This document shows, piece by piece, positions 12,590-22,420 of a DNA stretch of 64,000 nt (the stretch's first letter is position 1; every line of letters starts with the position of its first letter). The DNA is from Micractinium sp. NFX-FRZ (taxonomy: Eukaryota > Chlorophyta > Trebouxiophyceae > Chlorellales > Chlorellaceae), in the NCBI GenBank assembly GCA_029339195.1, contig JAPTJF010000210.1, forward strand, positions 37,821 through 101,820. Direction: 5' to 3'. The notes beneath the pieces were generated by a model. That model made no database searches. It saw only the letters and a list, made by a program, of their open reading frames with translations, and had not been told where the DNA came from. The position numbers and the translations under genes were made by a program.

Positions 12590-15500
12590 ATGGGCAACGC
12601 GCGTCTGTGCTCCGTGCGCGTTGCTAGAGACAAGGACATTACCTTCCAAGTCAGCGCGGCAGCGCCGTTCGAGCTTGTCACCGACTTTGACAATGTGCGC
12701 ACGTTGGTTGGGCCGGTTTAAACCGTGCCCTGCCATGCCGGGTACCACAGGCCTGGCTGAGTGTTGAAGCGGCGCCAGCGGCGACAGAGTGTGGCCTGCC
12801 CGGGGCAAAGCCCCAGGCCTGCCCACCCCTGACATGGACTCCCAAGTCCCCTCCCACCTCTTCTGTCTCCTACAACTCTGTCTCCAATACTGGCTTCTGT
12901 CCCCCCGCCTACAGGTGGACCTGGTAATTGAGGTGCCGGAGGCGGCGCCCTTTAGCGAGGTGCGGCGCCTGGTGGCGGAGCGGCTGGGCACAAAGCCCGC
13001 CGCCGATCGGCAGCGCTTCTGGACTTGGGTGCAGCGCATGGATGGCTCCTACCGCCCAGAGGCGCCGGTGATGCAGGACCTGCCCGTCTCGGTGAGCTGA
13101 GGAGCAGGCTGGGCGTGCACCTGTGCTTGTGAGCGGGTACACAGGGCTGGCTGTTGCTATGCATGCCAGTACTGGAGGTGGCAGCTGGGCTTTGGGTGCA
13201 GCGTGCCCATGCCGCCAAGCTGAGGGGAGGGCTGAGTGTATTTGTAGATGTGCGGCTCTAGAGGGCTGGCTGTTCTGATGCATGCCAGGGCTGCGGTGGC
13301 AGCTGGGCACAGCCGCACCCCCACGCCAATCCTGCCCCCCGTGACGCCCTGCCGCGCCGGCCCCCTGCCTGCTGCGCCCCTGGGCAGGCCTACACCCGGG
13401 GGTCCAGCGAAGGGGGAGCACCCACTGTGGACCTCTTTCTGGAACTGCCTCCGGCGGGCAAGGCGCTGCCGCCCTACAACCCCTCCTCCAGCCACCTCCT
13501 CTTCCTGAAGCTTTACAAGGGGGCGGGGGCGGTGCCCATGCTGGAGTACGCCGGGCACCTGGTGACGGGCAGCGACACGCCCCTCGCGGTACGTGTGTGC
13601 GTGCGCTGCCAGCCCCCAGGGGTGGCAGGCAGGCTGTGGTGCCAGCGGCGGGGTTGCGGCGGCAGCTGGCCCCGCCCTCCTGTGCTGCCTTCCCATATGC
13701 TGGTTTCACGCTCAGCCCGCCCCTCCCTTGCTTAGGCTCTGTGTTGCCTGCTCACGGCCTGCCTCTCCGCCGCCCTGGCTGCCCCCCTGCCCCTGCCCCT
13801 GCCCCATGCCCACCCTGCAGACCCAGCTGTCCAAGGCTGGCCTGCTGGCGGGGGTGCCGGGGGGCGAGGGTGCGCTAGAGGTGCTGGAGGAGGTGACCCC
13901 CTCGCCTCCCACGCTGGACCCGCTGGCCAAGGGGGAGAGCCCGCGGCTGGCGGGGCTGGAGACGGGAGACATCCTGGTGCTGTCGGCCAAGGCAAGTGGG
14001 TGGTGATGGGAGTTGAACGTAAGGGCTGGAGACAGGGGACATCCTCGTGCTGTCGACCAAGGCAAGTGGATGGTGGTGGGAGGGCTTTTATGAAACAAAC
14101 CACGCAAGGGCTGGGCGGGCAAAGGGGCAATCGAGCGGAGAAGCTGTGGTGCGGTTGCTTGAGACACCTCAATTGCCGGTGTGTCGCTTCCAAAGGGAGC
14201 GGCTGCCATGGGAGGGGCACAGGCTCGAACAGATGACGGCAGCCGGGATGGCAGCTGCTTACTGAGGCCACTGGGCATGTGGCGCATGCAGTGCACCCTC
14301 GGCCAGAGCCGGCGCCCACCCCTCATGTCCCCATGCTCCTCCCTGCAACCCTTCCTGCAGGGCGCCACTCCCCCCGCCCACGACTTCTTCATCACCGCGG
14401 CAGAGGTGCAGCAGCAGCAGCAGCAGCGGCGGCAGCAGCCGCCCAAGGCGGCGCCGCAGGTGCAGTCCACGCAGCCGTCGCGGCAGTCCAGCTCTGTCGT
14501 GCTGCCCGAGGCAGCCCACCAGGTGGCGCTGCTGCTGCAGCAGGCGGCGCAGGTGGCTGAGCAGGCCATGCTGCAATCTGCCGAGGAGGCGGCTGATCTC
14601 CGGCAGGGCATGGCGTCCCGTGAGCGGCGTATCGAGGCGCTGGAGGCGCAGCTGCTGCTGGTCACTGGGGAGGGTGAGCAGGCGGCGCAGCGGGCGAAGC
14701 AGCTGCAGGCTGAGCTGGCGGAGCGTGGGCAGCGGGTGGGTGAGCTGGAGGCAGCGCTGCAGCGGGCGCAGCAGGAAGCGGAGTGGGCGGCAGCGGCGGC
14801 GGCAGAGGAGAAGAAGCAGCTGCAGCAGGAGGCGGCGGACAGGGAGGCGGCGGTGCAGGCGGCGGCCGAGGAGCAGTTGCAGCAGGTGGCGGCGGAGCGG
14901 GAGGCGACGCACGAGGGGCGGGTGCGGGAGATGGAGCTGCAGCTGGAGCAGGTGGCCGAGGCGTCACAGCGGGCGGCGCAGCAAGCGGAGCAGGAGAAGA
15001 AAGAGCTGGCTCGTGAGCTGGCAGAGGCACAGCAGGCCCAGCAGGCGGCAGCGGCAGAGGCGGAGGCAGCCCTGAGCGCAATCGCAGAGCAGGCGGCGGC
15101 GCTGCAAAAGGGCGTGGAGGCGCGGGACCAGGCGCTGCGTGCGGCGGCTGAAGAGGTGGGGCAGCTGCAGCAGGAGCTGGCGGCTCGCGAGCAGCTGTTT
15201 GAGCGGCGCCTGGCGGCGGCGCAGGACCAGGTGTCCCTCGCCTCCCAGGCTGAGTCAGCGCTGGCAGAGGCGGCGGCAGAGAGCGAGGCGCTGCAGGCGG
15301 CGCTGGCGGCGGCGGAGAAGAAGCACGCCAGCGTGGTGAAGAGTTTGGAGATGCAGGTGAAGGGGCTGGAGACTGCTCAGGAGCTGATGATGAAGCGCAT
15401 GCTGACGATGGAGGGGGACGAGAACGCGACCAGGTGGGGGTGGGTAGAGCGGTGTGGGTGATGGTGGGTCGAGTGGATGGATTGTGTGAGTGTAGGTGCA

Positions 15501-16049
15501 GAGGCAGGGTTAAGGCGGGGAGATAAGGCGAGCTGATAGTTTGATGGAGCGAGACGAGAATTCAACCAGGCGGGGTGGGGTAGAGTTGGTGTGCGTGGGC
15601 GGGTGAGTGTGGGATGGAATGTGGTGAGGCGAGGACGGAACTACGTGACAACAGGCTGGGTGCGTGGAGTGTGGGGCGTGGCTGGAGAGTGGCTGGGTGG
15701 GGGGAGGCGGGGTTGGCAAAGCTGATGGGGCGGTTGGTGACCGGGGCAACGAGAAGCGCACTGGACGGGGGGTAGTCTGCTGTGGCTGTAAGGTTGGTCT
15801 AGCTGCCTTCATCGTTGCTTGCATGCTTTCCTGCATTCCTGCATTCTTCAGAGTGCGCCACCATGCTCCTGCGCTGATTGCCGCCCACCACCATGACTGA
15901 CGCACTGCTCAATCTTGGCCACGCCTGCCCGTGGGATGTGCAGGGCGCTGTCGGCCGGCGGCCTGCAGGCCCTGCTACGTGGGCTGGAGTCGAGCTCGGG
16001 GCGTGTTCGCAAGCTGCTGGCGGAGCGGTGGGCGCAGGAGCAGGGGTAG
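12590..16049 (+). CDS. UBP12/USP7 C-terminal-like (HUBL) coiled-coil protein, paralogue 1, no RING
   Basis: Exons 12590-12694, 12915-13091, 13388-13588, 13821-13991, 14361-15433 and 15944-16049 give 610 residues. Residues 5-60 (CSVRVARDKDI, then FSEVRRLVAERLG) and QRFWTWVQRMDGSYRP follow the ubiquitin-like region downstream of the protease in plant UBP12/13 (QRFWIW...TYRP). SSHLLFLKLYKG, EYAGHLV, EVLEEVTPSPP and LETGDILVL match the rest of the USP7 ICP0-binding domain. There is no protease domain. Residues about 240-570 are a long Glu/Gln/Ala coiled coil. The last exon stops after RKLLAERWAQEQG, where the downstream paralogue continues into a RING. Exon 4 ends in a GC donor. The gene is a tandem duplicate of 16405-19195 with the same intron phases. 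Probably a scaffold or competitor in ubiquitin signalling; function inferred. Confidence 0.82.
13954..14082 (+). repeat. Tandem duplication across an exon 4/intron 4 junction
   Basis: Bases 13954-14012 (exon end LETGDILVLSAK plus donor) recur at 14024-14082 with a few changes and a spacing of 70 bases. The second copy still codes LETGDILVLSTK and keeps the same GCAAGT donor. Confidence 0.8.
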
Positions 16050-16404
16050 GCAGGTAGCGGCCAGCGGCCAGCATGCAAGCTTCAGTGGCTGTGTCGTGCT
16101 GGCCCCGACGCAGCGCTGCTGGCAGAGGCTTTGCTCTGGCATTGCCTCTCTTACTGCAACTTGTGATCAACATGTGCACGTCTATAGTATTAACCTATTC
16201 AGTGTAACTCCTTTTTCGAAAGCAAGGAGCCGACGAGCTGTGGCACATTCCCTAGCCGGTCGGTGTGCGAAGTCGTGTGCGGCGTGCCTGCTGAGCGGCG
16301 GCAGCAAGTGCCGACAGCAAAGTTGGCAGTGCCTCCCGGTCGGCTTGAGCCACATCCTGCCTTGCATATCGCTGCCCACAGTTAACAGGTTGCTGTGGCG
16401 GAGT
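16050..16404. other. Intergenic between the two UBP12-like paralogues
   Basis: These 355 bases hold the 3' UTR of paralogue 1, with a TGTAA at 16203-16207, and the promoter of paralogue 2. No RING remnant was seen in any frame after the stop at 16049. Confidence 0.6.
16203..16207 (+). terminator. TGTAA poly(A) signal of HUBL paralogue 1
   Basis: TGTAA lies 154 bases after the stop, within a locally AT-richer stretch, in the space before paralogue 2. Confidence 0.5.
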
Positions 16405-18117
16405 ATGGCGGGCGCGCGCCAATGTGCAGTTCGAGTTGCCACAAGCGAGGATTTGCACGCCCAAGGCAGCTCCGGAAGCCCGTTTGAGCTCATCAATGAC
16501 TGGTGCAAGGTGCGCCGGGACCTGCGATTTCAAACGGGCAGCGGGGCAAGGGCCCGTGGTGGGCCGCCAGCAGCGGCGGCGCTCTAGGAGCAGCCCTTCT
16601 GCACGCTCCAGCCCCAGGGTCCCTCCTGCCCATTTGACGTCCTTCCCTGCCTTCTGACGCAGGTCAAATTGACTTTTACACTGCCCGATAGCTCTCCCCT
16701 GAGCGAGGTGCGGCGGCTGGTGGCAGAGCGGCTGGGCGCGGCGCCGTCGCCCGATGCGCAGCGCCTGTGGAGCTGGGAGGCGCGGCCGAACGGGACGTAC
16801 CGCCCGGGCAAGCCGGTGCAAGGGTACATGACCCTGGCGGTGAGCGGCACCTCTTCACTGCCTGCCTGCACCTCTTGCTGGCACCTTGCTCTTGGCGCCG
16901 CAAGCTGCGAAGCGGGGCTGACATGGCAGCTGCTCTGCTCTCCCACGTTGGCCCCAACAACAAGATCATCCCGCTTCTTCGGCACTTCAACAATGGCTTT
17001 AAAGCCAAGACCTGAGACCTGCTGGATTCGACCTGACCCTGGCCCCTGTGCAGGACCTCATCCGCGCTGGCAGCGGAGCGCCGTCGGTGGACCTCCTTCT
17101 GGAGCGTGCCGCCCCCGGCAGCGTGCTGCCGCCCTACAACCACTCCACCTCCGTCCTGCTCTTCCTGAAGCTCTTCACGGCGCCGGCACGCGTGGAGTTT
17201 GTGGGCCGCTTCTTTGCCAAGGACAGGCTGCCCATCTGGGTGCGTGCGCCAGCTGGGCGCGCATGCGCATGGAGGGATGGGAATGGGGGAGGCTTCCATC
17301 GGCGCGGCGTTCATTCCGCCCGACTGCGGAGCGTGAAGACGTCTCAGTAGCTGCCCCTGCTGGCAAGCATTGCAAGCTGGAGGTGCACCAACTGCATGCA
17401 TGCGCACCCATGCTCCCGCCTCCCTCCAGGCCCAAGTCCCCGACATGCTGGGGGCGGCGGGGATGGTGGGGGGTGCCGACCTGGAGGTGTTTCGGGAGGT
17501 GTCCCCCTCGCCGCCCACCGTAGAGAGGGTGATGCTGACGGCCACGCCCCGGGGGGCGCAGCTGGGGAGCGGCGACATCTTGGTGCTTTCACACCAGGTG
17601 GGGCAGGCAGGCAGGCAGGCATGAGGGGGGCCGGCGGGGGGGCTGGTGGTGGGTGAGGGGTGGGATGTTGAGTGGAGCACTGGGTGGGGTTGGTGTGGGG
17701 CCAAGTGCACGCGCGGGTGCGGGTGGGGTGGGGGCGAGGCAGCTGGGAAGGGGGATGTCCTCGTTGCTATTGGCCCACTAGGTATTGCATGACGCACGGG
17801 GTTTTGAGGAAGGCGGGGACTGGAGAGGGCACATACGTGAGGGGGCGCGGTTGGGGAAGCCCGGGAGCAGATGCTGACCATGCTGTGCCTACTGAAGGGG
17901 ACCTGGGCACAGCGGGGGCCAGCATGGCAGGGAGGCGATTCTTGGCACCAGTGCTCAGCGACTCACGGTGTGCCATGCTGTGCTGTGCTTTGCTGTGCTG
18001 TGCTGTGCAGGGCAGCAACCCGAATGCGAGGGACTTCTTCACAGCAGCAGCTGAGCGGATGGCAGCGCAGCAGCGGGGACAAGGGGCACTGCGGCCATAT
18101 CGGCCCTTGCTGCAAGC

Positions 18118-18152
<35 letters not shown>

Positions 18153-18199
18153 CACCGCCGTCGCAGCCGGCGACGCCGACGTCCCAGCAGGAAAGCAGT

Positions 18200-18230
<31 letters not shown>

Positions 18231-19195
18231 CAGGCACCGAGGAGGATGACACCGGCACACCCGTGCCTGGCCAGCAAGCGGTGCAGCTGCTGCAGCGAGC
18301 AATGCAAGAGGTGGAGCAGACGGTGCAGCAAGCGGGGGACATGCAGAGGCGCCTGCGGGCACATGAGGCGGAGCAGCAGGATCTGCAGCTGCAGCTGCAG
18401 GCGAGGGATGAGGAGCAGGAGGGGCTGAAGCAGCGGCTGGCAGCGAGGGAGGAGGAGCAGGAGGGGCTGCGGAAACGGCTAGCAGCAATGGAGGAGGAGC
18501 AGGAGGGGCTGAGGCAGCAGCTGGCAGCGAGGGAGGAAGAGAAGGAGGGGCTGCGGCAGCAGGTGGCAGCACAGGAAGAGGAGCAGGAGGGGCTGCGGCA
18601 ACAGCTGGCTGGCAGTGAGGTGGAGGTGCAGAAGCTGCAGGGGTGCTTGCAGGCACACGAGGCAGAGCAGGAGGGGCTCAAGCGGCAGCTGCTGGCAGTG
18701 GAGGGGGATGCGGAAGCGTGCAGGTGAGCCTAAGGTGGCTCTGCTGCCTCTCTTGCCAGGGTGTATGCATCTACCAGGGTGTGCGCCTGCGTCCCGGCAG
18801 TGTGGTGGCTCGCCTGAATGCTTGCCCATGCCTGCTGTGCTATGCTTGAACCGTCTGCTTGCCCTTATGCAGTCATGATATTCACTTCGCTGCTCAACTC
18901 ACATGCCCGCACGTCCAATCCTTGCAGGGCGCTGTCTGCCGCCGAGCTGGAGGGCCTGCTGGGTCGGCTGGAGGAGGGGACTGCCCGCGTGCGGCGCTTG
19001 CTCATCGAACGGCGCGTGGACGAGGCGCGGGCGGAGGCGCAGGCAGAGGCCACGGAGTGCGCCATCTGCATCTCGGCCCCCAAGGACACGCGGCTGAGCT
19101 GCGGGCACCTGCTGTGCCGGGGGTGCAGCCAGCGGGTGGCGCACTGCCCGGTGTGCCGGCAGGCGGTGACGTCGCGGGAGCGCGCCTACCTGTGA
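16405..19195 (+). CDS. UBP12/USP7 C-terminal-like (HUBL) coiled-coil RING protein, paralogue 2
   Basis: Exons 16405-16509, 16663-16839, 17054-17239, 17430-17597, 18011-18723 and 18928-19195 give 538 residues. Residues 1-212 repeat the UBP12/USP7 C-terminal module: FELINDW, LSEVRRLVAERLG, QRLWSWEARPNGTYRP, VLLFLKLF, EVFREVSPSPP, GDILVL. The next exon begins PNARDFFTAAAERM, like the PTAKEYFRDL that follows in USP7. Residues about 260-450 are a coiled coil with polyGln and a 14-residue repeat. The C-terminus is a C3HC4 RING with zinc ligands C494, C497, C508, H510, C513, C516, C523 and C526. With a RING but no cysteine protease, this is a candidate ubiquitin ligase that may use the substrate-binding module of a deubiquitinase. 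Exon count and phases match paralogue 1. Domain calls are firm, function inferred. Confidence 0.86.
18405..18620 (+). repeat. 42-bp tandem repeat coding a 14-residue coiled-coil unit
   Basis: About five or six units code variants of AAREEEQEGLRQQL in paralogue 2. Fourteen residues are exactly two heptads, so unit gain or loss would keep coiled-coil register. Confidence 0.8.
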
Positions 19196-19778
19196 CGCCA
19201 CATGTGACACGGGCAGATGCCGTCTGTCCCGCTCATGTGACAACACCTTAACGCCTGGGAATGTGATTCGTGAGCAGTGGCATGGACGTCACATGGAACC
19301 CGCAACGGCATCCATGTTCATTTGAATTAAAACAGGGGTGGCGTGAGCGAATCCGGCGGTGTCAAGTGCTTGCACCAAGGGGTGGTGCGGGGTGGGGTGG
19401 GGAAGCAGCAGCAGCAGGCGAGCAATAAGAACAGGGTGGGGAGTCGGGGAGGCACAGGCAACTGCGCAGGGCGGAGCAGTCGTGGGGCAGCTAAAGCGTG
19501 CGGAGGGGAGCAGGCCTGCCAGGGGAGGAGGCTCAGGCAGCTGCAAACAGAAGCCGCCTCAGAAGGAGAGCTTGTCAGCTCGATGTGCGGCACGACAGAT
19601 TTGCTAACAGGACCGCCCAGCAATGTGCGGAACAGGGGCTGGAGAGGGGGAGGCGGACGTAATGAGGCCAGGGGGGCCAGGTATGGAGGCAGTGCCGAGG
19701 GGAGCAAGATTCCCCAGAGAAGAGGTAGAGGTGGGGAGAGCTGTGGTCACGTGAGGGCAGCTGCAAGCAGAAGCTGCC
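19196..19778. other. Convergent intergenic region with a partial copy of the METTL21-like 3' end
   Basis: This lies between the RING gene (+) and the methyltransferase (-). Bases about 19538-19600 resemble 19755-19817, the last codons and stop region of the methyltransferase. On the minus strand the copy reads PHIELTSS against PHIEMYELSF in the gene. No intact gene is present. Confidence 0.65.
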
Positions 19779-20840
19779 TCAAAAGGACAGCTCGTACATC
19801 TCAATGTGTGGCGCACGGTACGCCTCTGGCAGCGCCTCCGCCGGCAGCTGCCGCACCCGGCACGCCAGCGGCGCGGCCGCCGCCGCGTCCAGCAGCGCGC
19901 GCCGCAGCGCGTCAGAGCGCGTCTCAAAGCTCAGCAGGGCGCGGGTGCGGCCGGGCGCGGCGAGCGCGCATATGGTCGCCAGCAGGGCGCTGCTGCTGGG
20001 CACGCTGCCGTCGGGGTCTGGGTAGATGCAGTCGGTGCCAACCACAAGATCAACTGGCCCAGCGGCGGTGATGGCGGCACAGGATACAGCCGCAGCCGGT
20101 TCATCCTCCCAATCCAGCCCCACCACCGCCACGCTGCCTGGCGTCGGCGTCGCCTGCTGCTGCAGCAGCTGCTGCCGCTGGTGCAGCGGCGGCAGCGGCG
20201 ACGGCGGCGGCGCCGCCGGCGCAAGCAGCCGGTTCCTGCCCGCGTTGGTGCGCCCAAACACTGTCATGGCGGGCTTGTCTGTAACGTAGACTGCTGCCCC
20301 AAGGCGTGCCAGCACGAGGCCCGGCAGGGCCATGCCGGCGCCCAGCTCGACGGCGCGCAGCCCAGCAAAGGAGCCAGGTGGTTGGGAGTCCAGGTAGGCG
20401 GCCAGCACATAGGCGCCGTCCCAGGCGCAGGCGCCCACCCTGATGCCGCCCGCGCTGCCGGGGCGCAGCGCCAGCGGGTTCTGCTTGATCGTCACCGTGG
20501 CAGGGGTGGCGGGGGTGGCGGACGCGGGTGCTCCTGCCGCTGCTGGTTCCGCTGCTGCTGCTGCTGCCGCTGCTGGTTCCGCTGCTGCTGCTGCTGCTGC
20601 CGCTGCTGGTTCCGCTGCTGCTGCTGCTGCTGGTTCTGCTGGTTCCGCTGCTGCTGCTGCTGCTGGCACTGCTGCTGCTGCTGGCACTGCTGCTGCTGCC
20701 GGCACTGCTGCTGCTGCCGCTGACGACAGCTGCACCGTCACCAAGTCTGCTGCCTGCGTCTGGGCGCGGTCCAGCCCGGCCAGCGTGCCGCGCACGTGCT
20801 GCCGGTCAACAGGGTCCCATCCCTCTATAGTAATGCGCAT
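19779..20840 (-). CDS. METTL21-like protein-lysine methyltransferase, intronless
   Basis: A single uninterrupted frame of 353 residues. The Rossmann fold S-adenosylmethionine site is AVELGAGMALPGL (about 163-174), followed by YVTD. The family motif DxxY appears as DCIY at 270-273 within LVVGTDCIYPD. The C-terminal strand region is RALLSFETR. These are marks of the METTL21/class VII-like small methyltransferases that modify lysines on chaperones and elongation factors; the target here is unknown. Residues about 41-105 are an Ala/Pro/Glu insertion coded by a GCT/GCC repeat. Lack of introns is unusual among its neighbours and could mean retroposition or a simple ancestral structure. Its 5' end and upstream DNA reappear, damaged, at 32230-32910 and 35107-35787. 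Confidence 0.87.
   Translation of the reverse strand: MRITIEGWDPVDRQHVRGTLAGLDRAQTQAADLVTVQLSSAAAAAVPAAAAVPAAAAVPAAAAAAEPAEPAAAAAAEPAAAAAAAAAEPAAAAAAAAEPAAAGAPASATPATPATVTIKQNPLALRPGSAGGIRVGACAWDGAYVLAAYLDSQPPGSFAGLRAVELGAGMALPGLVLARLGAAVYVTDKPAMTVFGRTNAGRNRLLAPAAPPPSPLPPLHQRQQLLQQQATPTPGSVAVVGLDWEDEPAAAVSCAAITAAGPVDLVVGTDCIYPDPDGSVPSSSALLATICALAAPGRTRALLSFETRSDALRRALLDAAAAAPLACRVRQLPAEALPEAYRAPHIEMYELSF
20528..20722. repeat. GCT/GCC microsatellite inside the methyltransferase
   Basis: An imperfect trinucleotide array (CTG/CCG-rich on +) codes the Ala-rich stretch of the METTL21-like protein. It is likely to vary in length between strains. Confidence 0.85.
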
Positions 20841-22420
20841 CCTGGCCTGGACGCCTTGGGCAGGATGCTACTCTGCAGGCGCACTGCCTACACTGCATGG
20901 GCCGGTTGAAGGAGCGTAGGGCATGGGCATGAGCAAGGGGCGGTAGGGGCCAGAGCACCGGTGGCGGGAGGCGGGTGGCGGCGGCAGCGAGCAGCAGGGG
21001 GCCGAAATGCAGGTTCGGCCGCCGCTGAGCCAAAGGTTTGGCCGTAGCATGACCTCTAAGCCGCGGAGCAGGTCACAAAAGCGGGCCCGCGATGTGCATC
21101 GCAACGCACCCGAGTGTTCTCCTGCACCTCTTGCACCTCTTGCACAGCTTGTAATGAAAGCGGGCGTGAGGAACAACAAGTGTGACGCGCGAAAGGCAGC
21201 TTACAGGCTGGCGGCATCAGCCGCCGCCGCCGCCGGGGCCAGTGGACTGCTCGCTCCTCCCCATCTCATGGCGTGTGCTTGGGGCCAGTGGGGGCCGCTC
21301 CAGCTGATAATAGGAGGTATTGCAATGCTGCTCGGCATTTCCAGTTGCATTTCAGCGTGTTTCGCATTCTTTTTTGGGGTCTCCCCATACCCGCTTGCCG
21401 TCACCATGAGCTGCCTTCAGCTCGCTGGTCAGTGACCTGAGTGTGAAAGCCAATGCATTAAAGGGTCACAAGTTGCCAGACCATGCCTAGTGTACAAATG
21501 GGAGACGTGAAAGCGCTCAGCTCAAACAGCTTACTCGTCTGGATTTGGAGGCGTGGCGAGGAGGGGGCGCAGCGAGGGTGGGCGGGGGTGCGGGGAGGCC
21601 GGAGGCGAAGGCAGCGGGCGCGGGTGGGGACGGCCTTGGTGGGGGACGGGAGGGCCGCGGGGGCGGTGCGGAGGTTGCGGCAGTGAGGAGAAAGCCGCCG
21701 TGGCGGTGATGGCGGTTGGGGTGGGGCTGGCAGTTGGATGAACCGTGAAGCTGCGTGACGCAGCCGGCGGCAGGGGACTGGGCAAGTGGTGCTCTTGAGC
21801 TGAGGATGCACATGTGTTGGCGGCGTCAGCAGGACCGGTGATCATGGCAGCAGAAGCCGCATCCACCGTGAATACCTTGCTAGTTACCCCATTGCAGCAG
21901 TGCAAGGCATTATCTGTCCATGAAGAAAAGGCAACAGCCTGTGGCAGCACACCTTGCACCAAAAGCCCCTGGCAGGGCTCCGCTACGTTAACCAAAGACC
22001 TGGCTGCCGGGTGTTTCGTAACATATTACATATCCAGACGCATAGGCATATGATAGGTGCCTCGACTTGTGGACAAGGAAGAGACGGCAGGCATGACGGC
22101 TTCACCTGGACCAATGAGACTAACAACGCTTAGAGGGGTGGGCCCTTGTTGGGGATCGCGACCGGTCGCGAATGCAGACATGGAAGAGCATGAAGGTGGG
22201 GCACACAAACGAGACAGAGGTCAGGGGGCACGCACGGGGAGATGTATGGGGAGCTCGGACAATGACGAGCGTGCTGTGGTTGTTGGCAGCACGCTGCAGC
22301 GAAGAAGAGGCAAAAGGTACCCTAGAGCATGGGTCAAGGTGACCAGCGGATGTAGCCAGCGCGTTAACGTTGCAGCAGCCCATGGTCGATCCAACGCCAG
22401 GCTGCGCGGTGCATTGGCGC
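20841..22420. other. Intergenic: methyltransferase promoter and chitinase 3' region
   Basis: These 1,580 bases separate two minus-strand genes. Bases 20841 to about 21250 are the presumed methyltransferase promoter and are the parent of the copies at 32373-32910 and 35250-35787. A 142-residue open frame at 21007-21435 (+) has a hydrophobic end but no recognisable family. The remainder holds no supported gene. Confidence 0.6.
22026..22030 (-). terminator. TGTAA poly(A) signal of the LysM-chitinase gene
   Basis: TTACA on the plus strand (TGTAA on the minus) lies 391 bases after the chitinase stop, in a locally AT-rich stretch. Confidence 0.4.

Noticed and set aside
21007..21435. 142-residue plus-strand frame with a hydrophobic C-terminus
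   Set aside because: It overlaps the methyltransferase promoter and its copied part, has no homologous family known to me and shows no splice logic.
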